Origin: an uncultured Bacteroidales bacterium
GTDB lineage: Bacteria > Bacteroidota > Bacteroidia > Bacteroidales > P3
Length of the DNA stretch: 46,188 bases
Assembly: GCA_905233895.1 (NCBI GenBank)
Contig: CAJOFL010000011.1
Location: forward strand, 1-46,188
Direction: 5' to 3'
The notes beneath the pieces are model-generated. The model was not told where the DNA came from, ran no database searches, and was given only the letters and a program-made list of their open reading frames with translations. This document shows, piece by piece, positions 26,618-35,372 of the stretch (position 1 is the stretch's first letter; every line of letters begins with the position of its first letter). The position numbers were made by a program, and so were the translations under genes.

Positions 26618-29293
26618 ATGAAACTGCGGTGCTTTGCCATTACAGTATTTATGCTTACTGCCATATCCGCTGTGAGTGCGCAGGATATTTGTCAGTTCTT
26701 GGGTGAGTGGCGTACGGATTCTATTGAGGGAGGTAAACAATGGGGGATAGAATTCTATATAACCGATGACGGTGAGTTGTTGTGTTCCACAAGGCTTTTC
26801 GACACTAACCGAATAACAACCGCCAATGTGGTCATCTTCGATGGTACACTTTATGCTGAGTTCCATTTGAAAGACAGTGTAAATTCCAATTTCCGTTGCG
26901 ATACTATCAAAAGCCACATTCTTTTGGAGTGTACAATCGAAAACGACAAACTTATTGTAAGGAATCGTTACAGAGACTTGGTGTTTTCTCCTTGGGGGAA
27001 TAAATATTCCATCATATTTGATAAATTGTTCTCTCTACATAAAGAAAGGGTATATACGTGTAAAACTAATAAAAAAGCAAAAGCATCGGCCTATGTAAAG
27101 GATATTGGTTCAGATGTATATCGTTTTTTTATGGATGTTGATAGTATTGTTCAACGATTGAACCAGAATCCATTTTACATCATGAGTCAGTTTGAATATG
27201 ATAATATTCGCGAATCATATAAACATGTCATTAAGCTGGCAGAAAAAAACAAATCAAAATTGATGGATTCTGACTATAATCTGATTGTTGGAAAAACATT
27301 CTATCGCTTGGCAAGTATTGAACCCGTTGATTCCTTGCGAACAATATACTATTATAAAGCATTTCGATATCTGCCACCAACAGATAGTCTATTCGACTTC
27401 CTATCGTATGCGTATTTATTTGTAAACGAAAGTAGTGTTTTCTCAGGTATTCCTTCAGACAGCACATTTTCGCAGTTTGTGAATATTTCAAAAATAATAA
27501 ATGAATATGAGGGGAGAGAGAACTTGGATATTACTGGAAAACTTAATTATAAGTGGGCATTGATGCAGCAGTCCAAAATATTTAACTTTTACTTTGGAGA
27601 TACCGAAAAAAGCCGCTTATCTCTTGATATAGCGTTAAAAATCGATTTAGATTTCAAATATCTCGATTCTCTTTTTAACTACATATTGTGTCAATATTTT
27701 ACTGACATTGCCTTTTCTATTGATTCGCCAGATTCCTCTATTCCAGATTCGTTGTCTATGGTTTACTACAAAAAAGCCATGGAATGTCGCAAGAAGGCCA
27801 AAATAGAGCCCAAAGGTAAGGAGGAATCAATCAGGATGTATAGACCGGCATGGGCTTATCTTCGTATGAATCGAAAAAATGATTTTCGCAGTAGCCCAGA
27901 ATGGGTCAATAGCATTTTCGACTCCGTTGCTGATTTTCTTTTGGATTATTCACATATTATTTCATATCAGGAATATCACTATGCATTGACATCCCTATAT
28001 TCATTATTGAGAAGACATAAAGACAGCGAATTCCTAACCTTGTATGATTCCATAAAAAATAATTTTGTGTTTAATCCCCAAATAATACCACTCTATCTGT
28101 GGGATTTGGCTTATTGGGGATACCAAGAGGACGATATAGTAAAATGTGCAAAACAGGTACTCGCGGTGAAATCTGATGATGCAACATTCGACACATCCTG
28201 TATAGAGGAATTTCGATGCTTGAGTGCATACAGCAGGATGATGAATGGTGATTTTGTAGGCGCATATTGGGATTTATATAAATATGGACGTGTGTCACGT
28301 GTGTCGATTGATTCGATGAAAATAAATAGGTTTATCGCAATGATGAGTGGCGAAATGCGTGGATACAAAGATGCATTTGACACATGCCAATGTATAGAAG
28401 GTGATCCTTTCGTGCGGTATTTTGCCGGTTATTACGCCATGAAATACGCACAGAATAATTATGGCATTGATACCGCAAAGTTTATGAATAGGGCACGAGA
28501 AGAATATCGCAGAGTTGTTCATGAAGAGGACAGTTTGGGTATAATTGATAGAACCCCATTCGCATACTATTGGCTTGGAATGAAAGACAGCGCTCTTAAT
28601 AAGATGAAACAGATGCTCTCTGGACATGACTCTATTAAGGCATGCTTATATTCGGCTGAACTTTACTGTTTGCTTGGGGAACGTGCAGTTGCAAAAGAGT
28701 GTCTGAACCAATATCTCCAAACAGAAAACACCCCCTTCTCAAGAGCATGGGTGAGGCACGACTCTCATTTGGATGCTGTCCGTGACTATTCTGATAAATT
28801 ATGCGAAATATATGAAGGAATGGATTCAATATGGCCCAAGCACATTATATTTAAAGATACTACCATTTCTATACCCTACTATTTTGGTGGATGGAATGAG
28901 GACAATAGTACCAGTGGTGGCTCTATATACATCAGAAGCAAGCTATGTGATATTGATACAACTATGATATTTGACCCTGGTGCCCAATATGTTCAAATAT
29001 CACCAAATATTGCTTGCTCTCTAATCTCTGAAGGCAAACTAACACCTTTGGAAAATGAAAAGTTCAAGTATGCTAATGGCGGTGGCAGTGACCAAAGAAT
29101 GGCAATCCTGAAATCTATCACATTGGGTGGAGATACATTACGGAATGTGGTTGTCACCGTGGCCAACGATTCCACAGCACCATTGCTTTTAGGTCAAAAT
29201 GTGCTTGGCGTTTTTTCCACAGTTGCAATTGATTACCGCAATGCACAGATCCATCTTACCAGAACAGAAGAAATAATCGAAGAAAATAAATAA
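26618..29293 (+). CDS. Secreted helical-repeat protein with C-terminal retropepsin-like domain (protein A)
   Basis: 891 residues. A signal peptide (MKLRCFAITVFMLTAISAVSA) leads to a beta-rich N-terminal domain (about residues 25-130) and a long helical region with TPR-like pairs (about 170-730). The C-terminal domain (about 760-885) is retropepsin-like: the flap-side motif is FDPGAQYVQIS (Asp about 786) and the end is LLLGQNVLGVF...IDYRNAQIHL. The catalytic triad reads Asp-Pro-Gly rather than Asp-Thr/Ser-Gly, so activity is doubtful. It shares architecture with proteins at 33502 and 36404. It is followed after 15 bases by the sigma factor gene. Function unknown; I infer a periplasmic sensor or processing factor. 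Confidence 0.75.
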   Translation: MKLRCFAITVFMLTAISAVSAQDICQFLGEWRTDSIEGGKQWGIEFYITDDGELLCSTRLFDTNRITTANVVIFDGTLYAEFHLKDSVNSNFRCDTIKSHILLECTIENDKLIVRNRYRDLVFSPWGNKYSIIFDKLFSLHKERVYTCKTNKKAKASAYVKDIGSDVYRFFMDVDSIVQRLNQNPFYIMSQFEYDNIRESYKHVIKLAEKNKSKLMDSDYNLIVGKTFYRLASIEPVDSLRTIYYYKAFRYLPPTDSLFDFLSYAYLFVNESSVFSGIPSDSTFSQFVNISKIINEYEGRENLDITGKLNYKWALMQQSKIFNFYFGDTEKSRLSLDIALKIDLDFKYLDSLFNYILCQYFTDIAFSIDSPDSSIPDSLSMVYYKKAMECRKKAKIEPKGKEESIRMYRPAWAYLRMNRKNDFRSSPEWVNSIFDSVADFLLDYSHIISYQEYHYALTSLYSLLRRHKDSEFLTLYDSIKNNFVFNPQIIPLYLWDLAYWGYQEDDIVKCAKQVLAVKSDDATFDTSCIEEFRCLSAYSRMMNGDFVGAYWDLYKYGRVSRVSIDSMKINRFIAMMSGEMRGYKDAFDTCQCIEGDPFVRYFAGYYAMKYAQNNYGIDTAKFMNRAREEYRRVVHEEDSLGIIDRTPFAYYWLGMKDSALNKMKQMLSGHDSIKACLYSAELYCLLGERAVAKECLNQYLQTENTPFSRAWVRHDSHLDAVRDYSDKLCEIYEGMDSIWPKHIIFKDTTISIPYYFGGWNEDNSTSGGSIYIRSKLCDIDTTMIFDPGAQYVQISPNIACSLISEGKLTPLENEKFKYANGGGSDQRMAILKSITLGGDTLRNVVVTVANDSTAPLLLGQNVLGVFSTVAIDYRNAQIHLTRTEEIIEENK

Positions 29294-29308
29294 CAAAACC
29301 ATATCAAT

Positions 29309-29914
29309 ATGACAAAAATAATACCTTTGCCCAGGCGATATGCCTACAAAGACGACGCACAAATGGTGGCGGATGTTATCGCTGGCGACAATTTGGCCAC
29401 CCGATATGTTTTCTATGAGCAGTTTAATGGAATTCTTCATGGATGCTATTACAAGGTCGTGACTGCACGAAATCTACCCGTCCAGTACGAAGACTTGATA
29501 CAAGAGCTCTTTTTCCACATTAGTAAAGATAATTGGGGAAAGTTAAGAGAATATGATCAATCCAAAGGAGAATTTTATAAATGGTTTACAACCGTTGTCT
29601 TTCGTTTTTTTAAGGATTATTGCAAAAAAACTTATTATCGAGTGTCGGAATTCACCGATGACAATCGTATATATGATACAAAGGTGGACTATTTCGATTG
29701 GGACAATAGTGAACTGATGCGCGATCTGAAACGAGTGTTGCCTGAATTCGAGCCCCCACGAGACAGAGAAATAATCGAAGCATTGATTATTCGCGACGAG
29801 GACAAAAAAGATGTTGCAAAAAGATATGGTCTTCATGTTGACAGTGTATCGCGCATTTTTAGAGAGGGTATTGCACGATTGGTGTCAAACTATTTGTCGG
29901 ATTATAAAAAATAG
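29309..29914 (+). CDS. ECF-type RNA polymerase sigma factor
   Basis: 201 residues with sigma region 2 (VQYEDLIQELFFHIS, then GEFYKWFTTVVFRFFKDYCKK, the region that melts and reads the -10) and sigma region 4 (DREIIEALIIRDEDKKDVAKRYGLHVDSVSRIFREGIARL, a helix-turn-helix). Regions 1 and 3 are absent, as expected of group 4 sigma factors. The anti-sigma-like gene follows after six bases. I infer that it reads the four identical promoter-like sites at 30854, 33442, 35112 and 36354. Confidence 0.85.
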   Translation: MTKIIPLPRRYAYKDDAQMVADVIAGDNLATRYVFYEQFNGILHGCYYKVVTARNLPVQYEDLIQELFFHISKDNWGKLREYDQSKGEFYKWFTTVVFRFFKDYCKKTYYRVSEFTDDNRIYDTKVDYFDWDNSELMRDLKRVLPEFEPPRDREIIEALIIRDEDKKDVAKRYGLHVDSVSRIFREGIARLVSNYLSDYKK

Positions 29915-29920
29915 AGAAAA

Positions 29921-30838
29921 ATGGAAAAGAAAAACAATATAACAGACGAACAGATAGCCAGTTTCCTCAGTGGTACAGCTTCAGAGGAGGAAAAGAATGC
30001 AGTTCTTGAGTATGTTGCTGAAAGCGATGAAAATTTGGATGAACTGATGTCTATTGCTGAAGTGGCATCCAATTATAGAAGAACAATCCAAGAAGGTTTC
30101 CAAACTCCTGCACAGCACTCGCACCGTGTTGCGAAACACACAGTATTATGGCGTAAACCGAAACCGATAGTATGGCGTGTTGCAGCGTCGGTTGCGGTTG
30201 TTCTAGTGGCAGGAGGTTTATTGTTTGCACTCGCGGGACGTGGCTCTAACCCAGAGACAGGTAATCAGTTTGCAATAAAAACAACAGATAATCCAAATAA
30301 CACATCTGTGTCTTCTGAAGAAGGAGAAGCTCTGCGTGAGGCAATGGAAGATATACAACATCCATCGCGTTCTAATGAGCCGACACTAATTGCAAAGGCT
30401 GAGCCCGAAAAGATGCCCGCGGATAGTTATGATCCGCTTCCAATAGTAAACCGAAATCTTAGTGCACAAGGACAAGGTGGTGCACTCCAAGCATCCTCGC
30501 AGGTCGCTTCTTCTCAGCATACTCCATCAACAACAAATCCCCCAGATACATACTATGATATAAAAGCTAGTGTCCCGACACAATGGAAGATGGGTGATGC
30601 ATTACCCATTTCATGGAAATGCAATGCACCCGAATTGAAACTTATGATACGACCACAAAATAGCAATGTGTGGATGTACAATAAAACATTCCCATTCGAA
30701 AAGGACTCAGTTGTGATTTCGTCCAGCGTCCAGGAAAAACTCGCATGGGATTCCGACACCCTCGTTTGGCGAATGACTGTGCTGTTTGATAATGGCAAGC
30801 AAAGTGAAAAACATGGAACAATCGTGGTGGTGAAGTAA
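29921..30838 (+). CDS. Single-pass anti-sigma-like membrane protein
   Basis: 305 residues with an N-terminal helical cytoplasmic region (EQIASFLSGTASEEEKNAVLEYV, like the FecR/anti-sigma N-terminus and lacking a zinc HxxxCxxC motif), one membrane helix near residues 87-106 (VAASVAVVLVAGGLLFALAG), a disordered Ser/Thr/Pro-rich spacer and a C-terminal beta domain (about 215-305) with DTYYDIKASVPTQW and WRMTVLF. The arrangement directly behind the sigma gene supports a sigma/anti-sigma pair with a periplasmic sensing domain. No FecR-type domain is recognisable, so the signal is unknown. Confidence 0.75.
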   Translation: MEKKNNITDEQIASFLSGTASEEEKNAVLEYVAESDENLDELMSIAEVASNYRRTIQEGFQTPAQHSHRVAKHTVLWRKPKPIVWRVAASVAVVLVAGGLLFALAGRGSNPETGNQFAIKTTDNPNNTSVSSEEGEALREAMEDIQHPSRSNEPTLIAKAEPEKMPADSYDPLPIVNRNLSAQGQGGALQASSQVASSQHTPSTTNPPDTYYDIKASVPTQWKMGDALPISWKCNAPELKLMIRPQNSNVWMYNKTFPFEKDSVVISSSVQEKLAWDSDTLVWRMTVLFDNGKQSEKHGTIVVVK

Positions 30839-30853
30839 AAAACATTAATTCCG

Positions 30854-30885
30854 ATGTCGCAAACCATGTTGTTGAACCGTATATA
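30854..30885 (+). promoter_or_regulatory. Island promoter site 1 (predicted ECF sigma promoter)
   Basis: ATGTCGCAAA at 30854 and CGTATATA at 30878, 24 bases start to start, about 70 bases before the lipoprotein gene at 30957. Spacing is identical to the other three sites. Confidence 0.65.
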
Positions 30886-30956
30886 TTAGTGAAGGGGTGC
30901 AGAATAGGATACTGCCTCCCATGAACAAAATAGTTTAACCATAAAAATACAACAAC

Positions 30957-31568
30957 ATGAAAAAAGGCAATTTATTTTTTGTTGCAACGGTTCTTGATTT
31001 CTGCATTCTTATGACAGGATGCACATGGACTGATACGTCATCGGGCAGCTACTACCGCTATAATACAGGATATTCATATTCTGGATATTCTTTGACCACG
31101 CCACATATTCAACCACTCAATACTACACTCTCATCGTCCCTGCCGTCAGCGCAAACTGCATCTGCCATGACATTTTCCGATGCATTTCCTGCACGTGAAA
31201 ATGGACGGGAGAACTTGCTGTTTCAACTGGAATCTGCTATCTCTGGACATACACTATTTACACAACAAGATTCGGAAATCCAACGCTCAATCGAAGCTAA
31301 CAAATTTGTAAGGGATGAACTCTTGCACAACTCTATTGTTTCCCAACCCTCACCCAGACACACATTAAGTGTGTTTTCGTCACAATCCATGCAAAAATTA
31401 ACTAACAATACAATTCCCTCAATTCATCATGTAACTGATGCTCACAATAGCATTCTTCCTGCTGCGGTTGATCTTCACACATCAATCACCAACACGCTGG
31501 AGTTAGGGCTAAAGATGCCTAGCCCAGGCACAACTATGTCAGGGTTCAATGCCCATCTGCTTGACTGA
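30957..31568 (+). CDS. Lipoprotein of unknown function
   Basis: 203 residues. The N-terminus MKKGNLFFVATVLDFCILMTGC carries a lipobox LMTGC near residue 22 and then a Ser/Tyr/Gly-rich stretch. The remainder is polar, Ser/Thr-rich and without recognised domains. It is the first gene after promoter site 1 and lies 44 bases before the Hsp70-like gene, so the two are probably cotranscribed up to the terminator at 33400. Confidence 0.7.
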   Translation: MKKGNLFFVATVLDFCILMTGCTWTDTSSGSYYRYNTGYSYSGYSLTTPHIQPLNTTLSSSLPSAQTASAMTFSDAFPARENGRENLLFQLESAISGHTLFTQQDSEIQRSIEANKFVRDELLHNSIVSQPSPRHTLSVFSSQSMQKLTNNTIPSIHHVTDAHNSILPAAVDLHTSITNTLELGLKMPSPGTTMSGFNAHLLD

Positions 31569-31612
31569 CTACTATTCACGCGTTGGTAGTTTGGTTTATA
31601 AAACACACGATT

Positions 31613-33370
31613 ATGTCACATATAATTGGTATAGATTTAGGAACATCCAACAGTTGTGCTGCGGTCGTATTGGATGGCAAACCCATTATTATTCCGAATG
31701 AAAAAGGAATGCATACAACCCCTTCGGTGGTAAGTTACAACGAGGATGGAAGTTGCGTGGTGGGAGAACAGGCCAAGTCTCGTTCTATTTTGAATCCTAA
31801 GCGCACTATCTATAGTGTAAAACGATTCATGGGAGAAGGCTACAAGGCAACGGAAAAACTGGCAGGAAGGATGGCCTACCGCGTGGCGCATGGAGATGGC
31901 CCACTACCATGCTTCGATGCAGGTAACCGTTGGCTGACACCTCAAGAGGTAAGTGCTGATATTCTGCGAAGGTTAAGAATCGACGCAGAGACCTTTCTTG
32001 GTGAAGAGGTATGTGAAGCTGTCATTACTGTGCCGGCGAGGTTTGACGATGCCCAACGCAAGGCAACATCTGAGGCCGCTCGTCTGGCCGGTTTGAAAGT
32101 GCGCCGAATTATCAACGAACCCACTGCTGCCGCAGTTGCTTATGGACTTGATAAGAAAGGGTATGATGTTAATGTTGCAATTGTTCATTTTGGAGGCGGC
32201 ACATTTGATGTGACTATTATGAATATCGGGGATGGTGTGTTTGAGGTGAAAAGCACAGATGGCAATACGCAACTTGGTGGCGACGATTTCGACAGCAAGA
32301 TTATAGACTGGATGGCCGAAGAGTTCATTAAGGATACAAATATTGATCTCCGCAGAGATCCCGTCGCCTTGTCACGTATGCGGGAAGCCGCAGAAAAAGC
32401 CAAGATAGAACTCTCCAGTAGCACTATAGCAGAAATCAATCTCCCGTGCATAGCCATAGTAGAAGGGTTACCCCAGAACTTGTCATTGACGCTAAGCCTC
32501 GAACAATTTGAACAACAATGTGCCGACCTAATCAATGCCATCAAGGAACCGTGTCGTAGAGCCATGCGCAATGCAGGCCTCTCAAACGTAGATATTAATG
32601 AGGTGATAATGGTTGGCGGATCCACCCGTATTCCCGCTGTAAAAAAGGAGGTCGAAATCTTCTTCGGCAAAGCTCCGAAAACAGGCATCAATCCTGAGGA
32701 AACCGTTGCCATCGGTGCGGCAATCCAGGGTAGCGTGCTTACCGGTGAGGTAAAGGACGTGCTGCTGCTCGACATCATCCCCTTAAGCCTCGGCATTGAA
32801 ACGCAATGTGGGACAATGACCAAACTTATCGATGCCAATACCACTATCCCTACCAAAAAAAAGCAAGTGTTTAGCACTACCGTCGCCAATCAATCTGACG
32901 TTGAAATCCATGTTCTGCAAGGTGAGAACCAGCTGGCTGTAGACAACAAGACCATTGGGCGCTTCCTCTTGACAGGTATCCCGCCGGCGAAGCGTGGTGT
33001 GCCTCAGATTGAGGTTACCTTTGATATTGATTCCAACGGTATCCTCAATGTCAGCGCAAAAGACCAGTCGACAGGTAAGACTCAAAGCGTACGAATAGAT
33101 AATTCTATGGACGATGTTAAGAGGCAAATTGAGCAAAAGGAGATTGATAAAGCCAGAGCAGAACAGGAAAGACGGCAGAAACAACTGGAATGGGAGAGAA
33201 AAGTTGAGGAAGAAAAAGAATGGAATAGGAAACGCGAGGAAGAACAGGCGAGACAATTAGAGTTGGAGAGAGAAAGGAACAAAATGTCCAAAACAGACAA
33301 AGTCGTTCTCGCAATCGCTGGCGCTTTGGTACTTGTGGCACTGGCAATATCGTTCTATTACTGCATTTAG
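31613..33370 (+). CDS. Tail-anchored Hsp70/DnaK-like protein without lid
   Basis: 585 residues from ATG 31613 (MSHIIGIDLGTSNSCAAVV). The nucleotide-binding domain (1-370) has the phosphate-1 motif, NEPTAAAVAYG, LGGDDFD and VGGSTRIPAV. The linker DVLLLDIIPLSLGIET and the substrate-binding beta domain (390-500) are well conserved. After about residue 500 the helical lid is replaced by a charged Glu/Arg/Lys coiled coil, ending in one hydrophobic helix at the C-terminus (AIAGALVLVALAISFYY). The phosphate-2 motif reads HFGGGT at residue 192 where Hsp70 proteins have DLGGGT. It should face the cytoplasm, fixed to the inner membrane. No DnaJ or GrpE gene is nearby. Confidence 0.88.
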   Translation: MSHIIGIDLGTSNSCAAVVLDGKPIIIPNEKGMHTTPSVVSYNEDGSCVVGEQAKSRSILNPKRTIYSVKRFMGEGYKATEKLAGRMAYRVAHGDGPLPCFDAGNRWLTPQEVSADILRRLRIDAETFLGEEVCEAVITVPARFDDAQRKATSEAARLAGLKVRRIINEPTAAAVAYGLDKKGYDVNVAIVHFGGGTFDVTIMNIGDGVFEVKSTDGNTQLGGDDFDSKIIDWMAEEFIKDTNIDLRRDPVALSRMREAAEKAKIELSSSTIAEINLPCIAIVEGLPQNLSLTLSLEQFEQQCADLINAIKEPCRRAMRNAGLSNVDINEVIMVGGSTRIPAVKKEVEIFFGKAPKTGINPEETVAIGAAIQGSVLTGEVKDVLLLDIIPLSLGIETQCGTMTKLIDANTTIPTKKKQVFSTTVANQSDVEIHVLQGENQLAVDNKTIGRFLLTGIPPAKRGVPQIEVTFDIDSNGILNVSAKDQSTGKTQSVRIDNSMDDVKRQIEQKEIDKARAEQERRQKQLEWERKVEEEKEWNRKREEEQARQLELERERNKMSKTDKVVLAIAGALVLVALAISFYYCI

Positions 33371-33399
33371 TACCTTATCACCTTAACTCGATATTTGAT

Positions 33400-33432
33400 A
33401 ATCACGCCGCTTCAGGTGGCGTGATTTTTTTT
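33400..33432 (+). terminator. Terminator after the Hsp70-like gene
   Basis: A 9-bp stem (AATCACGCC at 33400-33408 with GGCGTGATT at 33418-33426), a nine-base loop and a run of eight Ts. It separates the Hsp70 unit from the next promoter site. Confidence 0.88.
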
Positions 33433-33441
33433 CAATAATTG

Positions 33442-33473
33442 CCGTCGCGGAAGAGGACGTATTATCGTATATT
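33442..33473 (+). promoter_or_regulatory. Island promoter site 2
   Basis: GTCGCGGAA from 33444 and CGTATATT at 33466, in the same register (24 bases) as site 1. It lies right after the terminator at 33400-33432 and about 30 bases before the next gene. Confidence 0.62.
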
Positions 33474-33501
33474 ATGTAGAGTGATGGTTTGAGAAAAAAT
33501 T

Positions 33502-35097
33502 ATGAATATTAATCAAAAAAAATGTTATAGAATGAAACACGTTGTACTTACAGTTGTTTTTGTCGCTTTGGTAATGACCGGTAGTGCTCAATATGGCAAT
33601 GGCAGCTATGACTGTTACAGGCACTACAAGATGATGGCAGACTATTACGTCGGTCAAAAGGAATGGAACTATGCGGCAAAGAATGTGCTAAACATGATGG
33701 ATGCAGAGGAAGACTCCTCTTGGAGTTACCTCGAAGGAAAAAACTCAATGGAACTATTTGATGCACTGGCGGAGGAGATAGTGTCAAATCCGCGCCTTAT
33801 GACCTTGAACAAGATGATATGTGTACTTGCTATTTACGATATCGAAAAAAAGTACGAAGAAACGTTGGCGTTGTGCGAAAAACTTTCTGACAATTTTGGC
33901 TATAATGAATATTTCAACTTCTACAAAAGTAAAAGTTGCTATGCTCTTGGACTTGAGACTGAAGCGATGAATTCGTATGTAAAAATGATGCAGATTAATC
34001 CGCAAATATCGAGTGTGCAAAACATATTCCTGGCTGGGAAGATGCTGTATGCTTCAGGAAATACGGAAATGGGTCTTGCATATATGAGTTCTGTGATTGA
34101 TTCATGCGAAATGGCAGAAGATTACCTGAATTATGCAATGGCGTGTTATCTACAAGATATGTATGATGAAGCCATCCCATATCTAACTACAATTATAAAT
34201 AACGGAGATGGCTGCCTTGAAACAGAATGGTATGATGAAGATGAAAACAATAATGATATTGAAAGAATTGCGATGTCGTATTTTATCAAGATTCTATGCC
34301 AAAACAAACGGGGGCTTAGATATAGTGCAGAGGCAAGCAGTCGTCAACTTCTTGACTTTGAAGAACGCAACAATACATGTCTGTTTTCGGGTATCATATA
34401 TTATTCCAGGGGAAAGGAAGATTTGGCAGACAGTTGTCTTGAACGGTTATTGTGTACAACTGACCTTTCGGCAACTGGCCACTATGCAACAGCATATTTT
34501 CTCGCTTTGCGTGGTCGCAATAAAGAAGCTTTGGAACATGCTTGTAGGTGTCTGGACGTGGCATTTGAGCCTCTTTGGCTGCAATTTTTCACCTCCGATC
34601 CTGTATTTTCAAGAATAAAACCAAAAGTAACTATATACGCAAAAAAGCAAAGCAAGGCGATGGCCCATAAATATCCTGCAAAGAAATATAAACAACACAC
34701 AGTGACCTTGCCATTCTCATGGGATTCCGGGATAATGGTTGTCACATGCCATGTCAACGGAATACCAACAAATATTTATTTCGACAGCGGAGCATCTGAC
34801 GTACAGCTTTCCAAGAGGGAATGGGAGGAGATGGTGTTGGCTGGAACGGTCACAGACGATGATGTTATTGGATCTGTGAGAACTATTAACGCAGACGGAA
34901 GTGTGAACAATAATACTGCTGTCAGTTTGAAGTCCTTGATGATTGGCGACATCCGTCTAACTGATGTTAGAGCAAATGTTTCAGAAAGCCCTCAATCCAT
35001 GCTCTTACTTGGACAGTCAGTGTTGTCTCGATTCGAGAAGGTCGAAATAGACTATGAAAACTTTACAATAAATCTTACCTACAGAGAGAATTATTAA
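33502..35097 (+). CDS. Secreted TPR protein with canonical retropepsin-like domain (protein B)
   Basis: 531 residues from ATG 33502; a second in-frame ATG at 33532 (MKHVVLTVVFVALVMTGSAQ) would give a tighter signal peptide, and the choice is open. A helical TPR-like region covers about residues 30-390. The C-terminal domain (about 405-530) is retropepsin-like with FDSGASDVQLS (Asp about 428) and a closing MLLLGQSVLSRF...IDYENFTINL. The DSGA triad is intact, so of the three related island proteins this one is the most likely active aspartic protease, presumably as a homodimer. It has its own promoter site and forms a single-gene unit. Confidence 0.8.
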   Translation: MNINQKKCYRMKHVVLTVVFVALVMTGSAQYGNGSYDCYRHYKMMADYYVGQKEWNYAAKNVLNMMDAEEDSSWSYLEGKNSMELFDALAEEIVSNPRLMTLNKMICVLAIYDIEKKYEETLALCEKLSDNFGYNEYFNFYKSKSCYALGLETEAMNSYVKMMQINPQISSVQNIFLAGKMLYASGNTEMGLAYMSSVIDSCEMAEDYLNYAMACYLQDMYDEAIPYLTTIINNGDGCLETEWYDEDENNNDIERIAMSYFIKILCQNKRGLRYSAEASSRQLLDFEERNNTCLFSGIIYYSRGKEDLADSCLERLLCTTDLSATGHYATAYFLALRGRNKEALEHACRCLDVAFEPLWLQFFTSDPVFSRIKPKVTIYAKKQSKAMAHKYPAKKYKQHTVTLPFSWDSGIMVVTCHVNGIPTNIYFDSGASDVQLSKREWEEMVLAGTVTDDDVIGSVRTINADGSVNNNTAVSLKSLMIGDIRLTDVRANVSESPQSMLLLGQSVLSRFEKVEIDYENFTINLTYRENY

Positions 35098-35111
35098 AAA
35101 AAACATTTAAC

Positions 35112-35143
35112 ATGTCGCAAAAAGGAAATACAAACCGTATATA
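35112..35143 (+). promoter_or_regulatory. Island promoter site 3
   Basis: ATGTCGCAAA at 35112 and CGTATATA at 35136, again 24 bases apart. The ATG that begins it could be mistaken for a start codon of the following small gene. Confidence 0.65.
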
Positions 35144-35171
35144 TAGTAGGAACAAAGCAAACACAAAAAAA

Positions 35172-35354
35172 ATGAAACACATGGGAGATGCACCACAAAA
35201 TGCGAAAGAGATGCTTATTTCAGCCCAAGCACACCTGCGTATGGCTATTGAACTCATCAACAACTATTCCAAACCCAGCGACAATAGTAAGGACGAGTAC
35301 AATCATCTTGAAGTTGAACCAATGGGGAGAGTCGCTTCAAGACTACATGTATGA
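35172..35354 (+). CDS. Small hypothetical protein
   Basis: 60 residues from ATG 35172 (MKHMGDAPQNAKEMLISA). A longer frame from 35112 exists, but its first codons coincide with predicted promoter site 3, so transcription would begin inside it; the later start is preferred. The middle (AKEMLISAQAHLRMAIELINNY) forms one amphipathic helix. No signal peptide, no known domain. It precedes the Sel1 gene by 18 bases. Confidence 0.55.
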   Translation: MKHMGDAPQNAKEMLISAQAHLRMAIELINNYSKPSDNSKDEYNHLEVEPMGRVASRLHV

Positions 35355-35372
35355 CAATTTGAATAGATTATT

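Noticed and set aside
30921..30938. Five-codon leader peptide (MNKIV) before the lipoprotein gene
   Set aside because: Too short to distinguish from chance; no attenuator hairpin follows.
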